Of a stretch of DNA of 25,378 nt, positions 17,185-24,277 are shown piece by piece. The stretch is from the NCBI GenBank assembly GCA_028872645.1, contig JAPKDK010000011.1, forward strand, positions 1 through 25,378. Reading direction: 5' to 3'. This stretch comes from Verrucomicrobiota bacterium. Lineage in GTDB: Bacteria; Verrucomicrobiota; Verrucomicrobiia; Limisphaerales; UBA1100. The number at the start of each line of letters is the position of its first letter. Within the stretch, counting starts at the first letter, position 1. The position numbers and the translations under genes were made by a program. Below the pieces are notes generated by a model, which had not been told where the DNA came from, ran no database searches, and saw only the letters and a program-made list of their open reading frames with translations.

Positions 17185-17320
17185 CTTTTACGTTGCCCCA
17201 TTTTTGACCTTTGGGCAGCTTCTGGAAAGTCTCGACTTTTACTGTGTGGGTTTAACTTCACCACAGAATTTCACCATCGATTTACCTTTGTTAATTAAAT
17301 GGTGAGTAATGCCTTGTTTG
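17177..17320 (-). pseudogene. Frameshifted coding tail between DUF1552 and DUF1501 genes
   Basis: This short gap reads as a decayed C-terminus rather than random DNA. From 17320 one frame gives LINKGKSMVKFCGEVKPTQ before a TAA at 17239-17241. After a one-base shift, the next frame gives VKVETFQKLPKGQKWGNVKD and a final Glu, then TGA at 17177-17179. Joined, it resembles the last strand-pair of a small beta-barrel and parallels the DUF1552 protein's own end (VVELTGEFNVKDGRKNITKV). The TGA overlaps the DUF1501 start by eight bases, as expected for a former upstream operon partner. It may be a broken second copy of the C-terminal domain or the tail of a deleted gene. The reading is inferred from two short frames. 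Confidence 0.45.
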
Positions 17321-18913
17321 TTAAAGGCGTTTGCAGTGACTTACTTTGGTGATATTTTTCCTACCATCCTTCACATTGAATTCGCCAGTCAGTTCCACAA
17401 CCGAACCGACACAAGCATCCAGACGCAGGCTGTGGACGTTTCCAAAGCTGGGACGGATTTCGATTTGTTGCTTGTTGGAGAGCTGCACTAGATAGAGGTT
17501 CAGGTCATCCGCCTTCACGCTGATCTTAAGCATGCCCTTGAGCTGAATCTTATTACCCGACTCCTTCACGATCTTCCATGAGCCATCGTCTACATATTTT
17601 GGGGCAAGGTTGGCTTTCTCGGAAATGCCGGTAAGCAGGCCTGTGGAATTGCCAAATTGCTCCCGCTGTACGCCCATGATGTCCATCAGTTTCAGGTGTA
17701 GATTTCCGTTTGGCACATTGGGATAATCCACGTAACGACCGGGTAAGATTTTGCCGCCACCACCTCCGGCAAGTACGAGGGGAAGGTCGGTGACTGAGTG
17801 ATAATCTCCATGCTTGATTCCTGAGCCGAAGAGGATCGCGGAATTGTCGAATACTGAACCGTCAGCATCCTTCAGTGACTTGAGTCGGTCGATGAATTGA
17901 GCAAACTGCTGAATGTACCAGTGATTAATTTTGTCGTAACCGGACAATCCTGCAGATCGGTTTCGGGTGCGCACAAAGTGCGAGAGCATATGCAACTCGT
18001 CATTGATACCAAGGAATTCAAAGGTCGATCGACTTTCCGTATGGGCCATTATCAACGTACTCACACGGGTCATGTCTGTCCAGAATGCCAGTGCAATTAG
18101 TTCAAGCATGGCACGAGTACGACCCGCAAGATTGTTGGTAGCTGGCACGGGACGTATCTCTCGCAGCCTTGCATCACGCACCGGATTATTCTGGGTAGTA
18201 AATTGCTCAATATCCCGTTCCACATCTCGTACTGACTGCAGGTATTGCTCCAACACCTGCTTGTCCTGATTGCTTGCCTTGCGAACAATGGCCGCGTAGC
18301 TCTCCTTTACCTCATCGAGCACACTCTTGGTGCGTTGCCGGAAGCCGCTGTTATGAAAGCCTTTGAAGAGGTGATTGAAAACGATCTCCGGTTTGTCTTC
18401 AACTGGGAGTGCTTTGCCATCCTTCCCGTACGAGAGGAAGTTTTCGGCGGGGTCGTTGCCATCTAGATAGGTGTCGCTACGCAGTTGAAGGGACTTTACG
18501 GGCGTATTTTTTCCAACATGATCAGCAATTATCTGATCAAAAGAATGTCTTTGTATGAGGCGTGATTTGCGAAGCTGTCCGGTCATAAAGTTAACCGTCG
18601 CACTCTCATGCCCCCCTCCTTTTCCTGAGCCCTCAATATTTCTTAGAAGGACAATATCTGATTTATTTTTCTCGAGCGGGCTCAGCAACTTCGAAAGTTC
18701 AAAATTTATTTCAGTCGCCCCGGTGATATCCCACGAACTTGGATTAACACCCGCACCCTTGAACAGTACAGCCATACGCAGTGCTTTTTTAACAGGGGCA
18801 GTCTTAGCGTAACTTAGCGCAGGCGACATGATTTCCAGCGATGGCAGTGCCAAGGCCGCTCCGATGCCCCTCAAGAAGGTGCGCCTGGGAATAAGGTAGG
18901 ATTTTTTGCTCAT
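17321..18913 (-). CDS. DUF1552 family protein, Tat-exported, with C-terminal OB-like extension
   Basis: The start is ATG 18913, overlapping the upstream stop as ATGA; 530 residues. The leader LIPRRTFLRGIGAALALPSL carries the twin arginines (10 and 11). The body matches DUF1552: AVLFKGAGVNPSSWD, KGGGHESATVNFMTGQ, LELIALAFWTDMTRVSTLIM, MLSHF, SAILFGSGIKHGDYHSVTDL, and LPLVLAGGGGGKILPGRYVD. The family normally stops soon after the segment MDIMGVQREQFGNSTGLLTG. Here about 75 further residues follow (from about 454), with alternating strands and VVELTGEFNVKDGRKNITKV, resembling a small OB-like barrel. The gene is more AT-rich than the DUF1501 genes. Its role with the preceding multi-domain cytochrome is unknown; such pairs are common in PVC genomes and parallel the DUF1553/DUF1501 pairs. 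Confidence 0.92.
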   Translation of the reverse strand: MSKKSYLIPRRTFLRGIGAALALPSLEIMSPALSYAKTAPVKKALRMAVLFKGAGVNPSSWDITGATEINFELSKLLSPLEKNKSDIVLLRNIEGSGKGGGHESATVNFMTGQLRKSRLIQRHSFDQIIADHVGKNTPVKSLQLRSDTYLDGNDPAENFLSYGKDGKALPVEDKPEIVFNHLFKGFHNSGFRQRTKSVLDEVKESYAAIVRKASNQDKQVLEQYLQSVRDVERDIEQFTTQNNPVRDARLREIRPVPATNNLAGRTRAMLELIALAFWTDMTRVSTLIMAHTESRSTFEFLGINDELHMLSHFVRTRNRSAGLSGYDKINHWYIQQFAQFIDRLKSLKDADGSVFDNSAILFGSGIKHGDYHSVTDLPLVLAGGGGGKILPGRYVDYPNVPNGNLHLKLMDIMGVQREQFGNSTGLLTGISEKANLAPKYVDDGSWKIVKESGNKIQLKGMLKISVKADDLNLYLVQLSNKQQIEIRPSFGNVHSLRLDACVGSVVELTGEFNVKDGRKNITKVSHCKRL

Positions 18914-20859
18914 GGGGTATCCTGTCTGTTTTGAAACTGTGGACTGGTGATGATTTCTCGAATCAGCGTATTCATTTTAAACTCATTCTGTTTCAGGGTA
19001 GCATAAATCCTTTTCACAGTCGGTTGGTCGCATGGCTGGATTTTGCGGCCGATCGCGTAGGTGAACATTCGTTCAGTAATGTTTTTGACGATCGGTTCCT
19101 GGTAATCACTGATCAAAATTTGCTTCATTTGCTTTGGTGTTTGAAACTTGTCACCATTGGGAAACTGGCCGACGGCCTTCACAGGGCGCTTATTTTTATA
19201 ACGGGTGCGCCATTTACCATACGGATCAAAACTTTCCAGACCCAGTCCGATGGGATCTATATGTTTGTGGCAACTGATACAAATGGCCTTGCTTGTGTGA
19301 GCCTTCAAGATGTCAGCAAGGTCAACGAGTTGTTTGCCATTTACTTTTTTGCTTTTGCTCAGGGCCGGTATATTTTCCGGGGCATGCATCGTGCGACCGA
19401 TGATTTTATCCAGCATCCAAACGCCGCGGCGGACAGGATTTGTCTTTTCCGGGGCTGAGGTTGCTCGGAGGATCCCCACTGAAGTGATGATGCCTCCTCG
19501 TTGATCACTTTTAATTTTAATGAGGCGAGGCGGGTCATAGAACCTTTCGCGTATTCCTTTGGGCCGTTGCCTTCGCCATTTGAATATATCCGCATGTTTT
19601 AATGGGAAGGAATGAACAGGGCCGTCCGTACGCACACCGGTATAATTGCTTTGATAAAGCCAATCTGAGTCAATTATATCCAGAATACTTCGGTCGGACT
19701 TGATTAGTTCATCAAAGAAAAATAATACCTCATCGTAAACACCACGGTTCCAGTTTTCGTTCCGGTAAAAGATACGGTTTGAGGCAATCTCGGAGAAACC
19801 AAGCCATTGTCCTGCAAAATCTTCCGCGAGCGAGAGTCGCTTGGGAGAATTAAGCAAGCGATCGATCTGTGCGGATAAAACGGATTCCTCTAATAGCTCT
19901 CCACTTTCCGCTAGCGTGAAGAGTTCGCTATCGGGCATGCTCGCCCATAAAAAATACGACAACCGGCTGGCTAGTTCATGGGCGCTGACACGGTATGGTG
20001 TGCCGTGATCCTTGGCGGCCTCAATCCGGTAAACGAATGCTGGGGATAGCATCGCAATTTTCATCGCGTGCAAAAGCGAGGGCACGGGAGGCTTGTCCTT
20101 TCGTTGTCTCTGATACGTGTGCCATACCACCCGTTCATTATCCGCATTGCGATAGCCACGCCATGCGCGATTCATAAAACGCTGCAGGATTTTTTTTGCG
20201 GTGATATCGGCAAGATTCGCCGGCGCTTCTTTGAACCCAAAAACTTTTCCGCGTGCCTCGGAGTCTTGAGCAAAAGTATGCAGTGCATATTCGAAGGCCT
20301 GACTGTATTTCAGGATCGGCGGCTCTGAGTCTGCCAATTGTTCTGCATCATTGTGGAAGCCCGATTCGCCCGGCGCATCGGGTGGTAAAATAGTTTCGAG
20401 TGTGGAAGGTAATAGAGCTGGCACCTCCGAACTGAAAACATACGGCTGCTTCAGGGACAAGTGCAGCAAGTCCTCCAAGCTATTGATCAACTCATACCGG
20501 CTCAAGCGCCGCAGTGGCGTCTGGCCTATATGCTCCCTGCCATCCTTCAGCACGTATGTGGATTGGTACCATTTGGCTACCTGTGCTTTCTGATTTGGCG
20601 TTAAGGAATCATTCTTTTTTGGCGGCATCTCGCCCTCGCGCACCATTTTATCAACCTTTTCCCATAGGGCCATGATCTTGGGTTCGTTAAGGTTCTTCTC
20701 AGACAATAATTTTGAGAGATCAATCCCGCCTTTGCGTGTCTCGGCGTCGTGACAATCCAGACAACACGCAGTTAAGATCTCCGTGACCGGCTTCAAATCA
20801 GCCGCAGTTACGGAAAATGCAAACCCTCCAATCAGGGTTATGTGAGCGAACCATCTCAT
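18910..20859 (-). CDS. Exported PSCyt1/DUF1587/DUF1595/DUF1592/DUF1588/DUF1585 cytochrome-type protein
   Basis: I start it at ATG 20859 (649 residues); the longer frame begins with TTG and would spoil the leader MRWFAHITLIGGFAFSVTAA. A cytochrome domain follows: haem motif CLDCH at 33-37 and the likely distal Met78 in EMPPKK. Then in order come DUF1587 (LRRLSRYELINSLEDLL), DUF1595 (FMNRAWRGYRNADNE), DUF1592 (YRVSAHELASRLSYFLWASM), DUF1588 (RGGIITSVGILRATSAPEKT and RRGVWMLDKIIG) with a second CISCH at 527-531 and HIDPIGLGLESFDPYG, and DUF1585 (ERMFTYAIGRKI). This is the complete architecture known from planctomycetes. The stop overlaps the DUF1552 start by four bases. Sampled lines are strikingly AT-rich (19681-19740 has 21 G+C in 60), unlike the neighbours, which suggests separate ancestry. 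The reaction is unknown; it probably works in the periplasm. Confidence 0.93.
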   Translation of the reverse strand: MRWFAHITLIGGFAFSVTAADLKPVTEILTACCLDCHDAETRKGGIDLSKLLSEKNLNEPKIMALWEKVDKMVREGEMPPKKNDSLTPNQKAQVAKWYQSTYVLKDGREHIGQTPLRRLSRYELINSLEDLLHLSLKQPYVFSSEVPALLPSTLETILPPDAPGESGFHNDAEQLADSEPPILKYSQAFEYALHTFAQDSEARGKVFGFKEAPANLADITAKKILQRFMNRAWRGYRNADNERVVWHTYQRQRKDKPPVPSLLHAMKIAMLSPAFVYRIEAAKDHGTPYRVSAHELASRLSYFLWASMPDSELFTLAESGELLEESVLSAQIDRLLNSPKRLSLAEDFAGQWLGFSEIASNRIFYRNENWNRGVYDEVLFFFDELIKSDRSILDIIDSDWLYQSNYTGVRTDGPVHSFPLKHADIFKWRRQRPKGIRERFYDPPRLIKIKSDQRGGIITSVGILRATSAPEKTNPVRRGVWMLDKIIGRTMHAPENIPALSKSKKVNGKQLVDLADILKAHTSKAICISCHKHIDPIGLGLESFDPYGKWRTRYKNKRPVKAVGQFPNGDKFQTPKQMKQILISDYQEPIVKNITERMFTYAIGRKIQPCDQPTVKRIYATLKQNEFKMNTLIREIITSPQFQNRQDTP

Positions 20860-20893
20860 GAAATATTCATCCCGAACGATTTGAGTGATAAGG

Positions 20894-20911
20894 GGAAAAA
20901 TCCTATTTTCC
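20894..20911. promoter_or_regulatory. Inverted repeat upstream of the DUF1587-type cytochrome gene
   Basis: GGAAAA, six intervening bases, TTTTCC forms a perfect six-base inverted repeat 35 bases before the ATG at 20859. It could be an operator or leader hairpin. The arms are short and AT-rich, so chance is possible. Confidence 0.25.
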
Positions 20912-20967
20912 AATCTTTTAACCTGCGCGGTTACGAATCACCCCTCGGTATGTCCGTTTTTTTCAGC

Positions 20968-21078
20968 CTATTTTCGCCAGCGGTACGTGCGCCAACTCAT
21001 CAGCAGTGCAATCAAAATAAAAGACGCTAGGAACAGCCGCCATATTCTAACGCATACAGTAAATGTCCCCGAACTCAC
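20968..21078 (-). other. Possible small membrane peptide or relic C-terminal anchor (36 codons)
   Basis: From a GTG at 21078 to a TAG at 20968 the minus strand encodes 36 residues. They contain one hydrophobic helix and a strongly basic end (LFLASFILIALLMSWRTYRW, then RK). This is the shape of a C-terminal membrane anchor or a single-pass small protein. There is no clear ribosome site, and frames upstream are broken by stops. It could be the relic tail of a lost anchored protein, a genuine small protein, or chance in AT-rich DNA. I do not recognise a family. Confidence 0.2.
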
Positions 21079-21119
21079 TCACTTTCACCGTCACATATCC
21101 CAGTTAGCCAACAGCTAAC
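21056..21119. mobile_element. Candidate decayed end of a REP/Y1-transposase-type element
   Basis: On the minus strand 21075-21056 reads AGTTCGGGGACATTTACTGT. The core CGGGGACATTTACT is of a kind I associate with the ends of REP-associated Y1 (IS200-like) transposase elements. Close by, GTTAGC-CAACA-GCTAAC (21103-21119) forms a compact perfect hairpin, another feature of such ends. No transposase gene is present in the window. The call rests on memory of similar motifs and is tentative. If right, it marks a mobile-element scar next to the AT-rich module. Confidence 0.3.
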
Positions 21120-21219
21120 ATTAAAGCTATTATGAATATTAAACACTCTTCTTCACGAACGTTAAACATCGTGCCTCGGCATACTTTGCAGCGATCGCAA
21201 CTATTACCTTTGGTGATGC

Positions 21220-21345
21220 TTACAGTGTAAGGTTCCGCGTGGCCCCTACACCTAGAGCACCAAGGCTGCCGCAGGATTGCCAAAGGGGATTCCGGCGGCT
21301 TGTGGTGGCCGTATCTGCTGTTTGATGGAAAGGCGAATGATTCAT
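21220..21345 (-). pseudogene. DUF1501 N-terminal remnant (Tat leader only)
   Basis: Starting at ATG 21345, four bases after the stop of the DUF1549/DUF1553 gene, this 41-codon frame reads NHSPFHQTADTATTSRRNPL and then WQSCGSLGALGVGA before a TAA at 21220-21222. It aligns without gaps to the first 36 residues of the DUF1501 protein at 15700-17184 (NDSPFHQALTKAPKSRRDFL...). By my count 19 of 36 residues and 70 of 108 bases are identical. Its position, directly behind a DUF1553 gene, is where a DUF1501 partner belongs. The rest of the gene is missing, and RRDFLW has become RRNPLW. It is probably the stump of a disrupted partner gene, or a diverged duplicate of the 17184 start. Confidence 0.75.
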
Positions 21346-21349
21346 AGCA

Positions 21350-24271
21350 TTAATCAAGATAGGTGAACTCGCTGAGATTGAAGAGCACGCGGCAGAGATT
21401 GGGGAGCCCGTGTTGGTGGGCGAATTTCTCGAGGGCGGCCATTTCCGTTACGCTCGGCGGGCGGCCGGTGGTGAGTTGGTGGGCGCGGTGGATTTGGGCG
21501 CGGAAAGTTTTGGATTCGTTTTGCAGACGCGCGGCGAAGTGTTTGGACATTTCGAGGGTAAACTTATTGTTGAGCAGACTGAGGGCTTGGAGGGCAGTGA
21601 GAGTTTCGCCGCGCTGGGGGGTGCTTTGGCTGGAGTCGGCGCAGTCGAGCGTGGTCATGAAGGGATCGGGCTGGGAGCGGACAATGAAACGATACACGGA
21701 GCGGCGGTGACTTTTGGGGTCGGCGGGGTCGAACTTGTGATATTCATAATGCGGCGAGTGTGCGGTTTTTTCCAGAGCGAAAAGATAAAAGCCGGGGCCG
21801 CCCATTTTTTTATTGAGCGCGCCGCTGGTGGCGAGAATGGCGTCACGCAGTTCCTCGGCCTCGAGGCGGCGGCGGTTCATGCGCCAGAGGTAGCGGTTGT
21901 TGGAATCGATTTTGGCAAACGCATCCGACACTGTTGAGCTTTGCCGGTACGTGGCGCTGGAGACAATCATTCGGTGCAAATGTTTGAAGCTGCCGCCGGA
22001 ATCGCGGAACTCCACGGCGAGCCAGTCGAGCAACTCGGAATGGCTGGGCAACTGGCTCATGCGGCCGAAGTCGTTGGGGGTAGTCACGAGCCCTTGTCCG
22101 AAATGCCAAAGCCAAATTCGGTTGACGATTGAGCGCCACGTGAGCGGGTTGTCCTTGCGCGTGATCCATTTGGCGAGCGCGGCGCGTCGGGCGGCTTCGG
22201 GGTGGTCGGTGGCCAGCTTAAATTCAAAATTTTCCTTTTCAAAAATCGGCAACGTGCCCGGGCGCACGGCGTCGCGCGGGTCAAGAATGTTGCCGCGATG
22301 CAAAACCTTGATGGCGCGCGGCTTGCCGTTGGTCGGTTTAAAATTTCCTTGCGGTTTGAAATCCGATGCGGCGGCGTAAACCATTTGGCCGGCAGGGATG
22401 GCTTTCAGTTCCTTCGACGCGGCGGCCATTTCGGTTTGCAGTTTTTCGCGGCGCGACTGTCGCTCGGGTGTTTGGAGCTTGGCGACGATGGCCCGTCGTT
22501 GGCGTTGGGCGTTTTGGAGCGTAGCGATGGCGGTCGCGTCGGTGGCGATGGGGTAGTGACCGTCGGTGAGATTGGCGCGCCGCCATCGGATGGGCGCCTC
22601 GATGGAATCGGGCGAACTGACCTTGGCGTTGAGTGCAACGTTTTTGCTGGTGGCGTCGAGGGTTTCGAGTTCGGCGAGGGCAAAAATGTAATCGTTGCTG
22701 CGCTTAGCGAGCATGATGGCGGTGACGCGCACAAAGCGCACTTTGGCTTTCACCTCAAAACCAACTGGCATGATGTTCGGATTGGGAAAATCCGTTTGGG
22801 TTTGGTCGTGCAGTGACACCGTGTTTTTGAAATCGGCGGTGAGCGCGCCTTCCACTTTAAAACGCACGGGGAAGCCGAAGCCGCCGCCGATGTTGTTGAA
22901 CTCATCGTGGCACGGGCGCAGCACCACGCGTCGCAAGTCGAGGGCTTGGCTAAGATCGATCTGCACCCATTTGGCCACTTGCGGTTTTTTAACGACGGCG
23001 CTGTGGTAGCCGAATTCGGGGCGCTTGCTTTTCAACTTGGCCTTGGGGCGGAGGGCGGCGATTTGTTTGTCGAGTGCTGTGAGTTGCGGGCCGCCTTCTT
23101 TTTTAATCTCGGCATCGAGAGCGGCGAGGTGTTTGTTCAAATCCGCGATGCGCGTGGTAATCGCCGCTTTCTTTTTCACCAACTCCGGGCTAACGCCATA
23201 GGTGCGCTCGGCGCGGTCCACGGCGGCGAAGACGGATTGGAGGCTGTAATAATGATTCTGCGTAAAGGGGTCGAACTTGTGATCGTGGCAGCGGGCGCAT
23301 TGGATGGTGGCGCTGGTGAAGGTGTTGAGCGTGTTGGACACCATCTCATCGCGGTCAATGTGGCGGGCGATGCGGCCGTCAATTTTACTTTCGGGAACCT
23401 CAACGTGCCCGATGAAATCCCAAGGACCAGCGGCGAGAAAGCCGAGCCCGAGAATGCCGTCGGCGGTGTTTGGGAAGATCGCATCACCGGCGATTTGTTC
23501 CTGCACAAACCGCGCGTACGGTTTGTCCTCATTAAAAGCGCGGATAACATAATCGCGATACGGCCACGCGTTGGGGCGGAGCTTGTCCTTGTCGTACCCG
23601 CAAGTGTCGGCGTACTTCACCACGTCGAGCCAATGTCGGCCCCAGCGTTCGCCGTAATGGGGGCTGGCGAGTAGGCGGGTGGTGAGTTGGTTGATGGCTG
23701 AGGGTTGAGGGTTGAGGGAGGCTTTTTTGAAGGCGGCGATTTCAACTGGCGTGGGTGGCAGTCCGGTGAGGTCGAAGGTGAGGCGGCGGATGAGGGTGAG
23801 CGGTTCGGCCTCGGGGGAAGGTTGCAGACCGTGTTCGAGTTGTTTAGCGCGAATGAAATGGTCGATGGGATTGCGCGCCCATTTTTTTTCGGCGTCGGTG
23901 AGTTGGGGCAGAGGCGGGCGCTTCAGTGGCTTGAGCGACCAATGTTTCTCCCACTTCGCGCCTTGAGCGATCCATTGGCGGAGGGTGGCGATTTGCGCGG
24001 CGGAAAGTTTTTTGCCGCTCTTGGGCGGCGGCATTCGTTCTTCGAGGTCGATGTGGGAAATGCGTTTGAGCAAATCCTTCAAAACCGGCCGAGCGGTTTG
24101 TTCAGTGTCTAGCCGCAGCTTGGCCTTGCGAGTGCTGCCATCGGGCCCGTGGCAGGCATAGCAGTTCGCCGCGAGGATGGGGCGGATGTCGCTATCATAG
24201 GATATTTCCGCTGAAAATGCCGGAGCCGCCAAGGCACTCGTCAACATCCAAAATCGTCCTAAAAACTGCAT
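21350..24271 (-). CDS. Exported cytochrome/DUF1549/discoidin-like/DUF1553 protein
   Basis: I start it at ATG 24271 (973 residues); a GTG two codons earlier is possible. After a signal peptide (1-21) comes PSCyt1 with CYACHG (37-42) and distal Met80 in RMPPPKSGKKLS. DUF1549 follows, with IRRLTFDLTGLPPTP (161-175), SPHYGERWGRHWLDVVKYAD (203-222) and CARCHDH (325-331). A coiled-coil-like Lys/Ala/Leu region (365-405) and a discoidin (F5/8 C)-like domain (about 430-545: VAKWVQIDLSQALDLRRVVL, VRFVRVTAI) come next. The rest is DUF1553, with NPLTWRSIVNRIWLWHFGQG, RRRLEAEELRDAILATSG and the ending LFNLSEFTYLD. A stretch SLNPQPSAIN at 185-194 is encoded by a TTGAGGG simple repeat. All core residues appear intact, but its DUF1501 partner is reduced to a relic four bases downstream. 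Confidence 0.94.
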   Translation of the reverse strand: MQFLGRFWMLTSALAAPAFSAEISYDSDIRPILAANCYACHGPDGSTRKAKLRLDTEQTARPVLKDLLKRISHIDLEERMPPPKSGKKLSAAQIATLRQWIAQGAKWEKHWSLKPLKRPPLPQLTDAEKKWARNPIDHFIRAKQLEHGLQPSPEAEPLTLIRRLTFDLTGLPPTPVEIAAFKKASLNPQPSAINQLTTRLLASPHYGERWGRHWLDVVKYADTCGYDKDKLRPNAWPYRDYVIRAFNEDKPYARFVQEQIAGDAIFPNTADGILGLGFLAAGPWDFIGHVEVPESKIDGRIARHIDRDEMVSNTLNTFTSATIQCARCHDHKFDPFTQNHYYSLQSVFAAVDRAERTYGVSPELVKKKAAITTRIADLNKHLAALDAEIKKEGGPQLTALDKQIAALRPKAKLKSKRPEFGYHSAVVKKPQVAKWVQIDLSQALDLRRVVLRPCHDEFNNIGGGFGFPVRFKVEGALTADFKNTVSLHDQTQTDFPNPNIMPVGFEVKAKVRFVRVTAIMLAKRSNDYIFALAELETLDATSKNVALNAKVSSPDSIEAPIRWRRANLTDGHYPIATDATAIATLQNAQRQRRAIVAKLQTPERQSRREKLQTEMAAASKELKAIPAGQMVYAAASDFKPQGNFKPTNGKPRAIKVLHRGNILDPRDAVRPGTLPIFEKENFEFKLATDHPEAARRAALAKWITRKDNPLTWRSIVNRIWLWHFGQGLVTTPNDFGRMSQLPSHSELLDWLAVEFRDSGGSFKHLHRMIVSSATYRQSSTVSDAFAKIDSNNRYLWRMNRRRLEAEELRDAILATSGALNKKMGGPGFYLFALEKTAHSPHYEYHKFDPADPKSHRRSVYRFIVRSQPDPFMTTLDCADSSQSTPQRGETLTALQALSLLNNKFTLEMSKHFAARLQNESKTFRAQIHRAHQLTTGRPPSVTEMAALEKFAHQHGLPNLCRVLFNLSEFTYLD
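23690..23718. repeat. TTGAGGG simple repeat inside a DUF1549 domain
   Basis: The plus strand reads GGTTGATGGCTGAGGGTTGA followed by GGGTTGAGG, a short degenerate run of TTGAKGG units. It encodes SLNPQPSAIN on the minus strand, in a variable linker between FKKA and LTTRLLASPHYGERW. The reading frame is preserved. The two paralogues in this window have unrelated residues of similar length at this point. Confidence 0.6.
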
Positions 24272-24277
24272 CGCCAC

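Larger units (their letters stand above)
20860..21219. other. AT-rich intergenic stretch with hairpins and no convincing gene
   Basis: This 360-base gap lies upstream of the DUF1587-type cytochrome gene and should hold its promoter. It contains an inverted repeat at 20894-20911, a possible 36-codon hydrophobic frame on the minus strand (20968-21078), a GGGGACATTTACT motif (on the minus strand, 21056-21075) and a hairpin at 21103-21119. Plus-strand frames of 62 and 77 codons show no recognisable protein features. I see no intact gene. Confidence 0.6.

Noticed and set aside
20885..21118. Plus-strand 77-codon frame in the AT-rich gap
   Set aside because: It has no ribosome site, no domain-like pattern, and spans the hairpin and probable mobile-element scar; it is probably chance.
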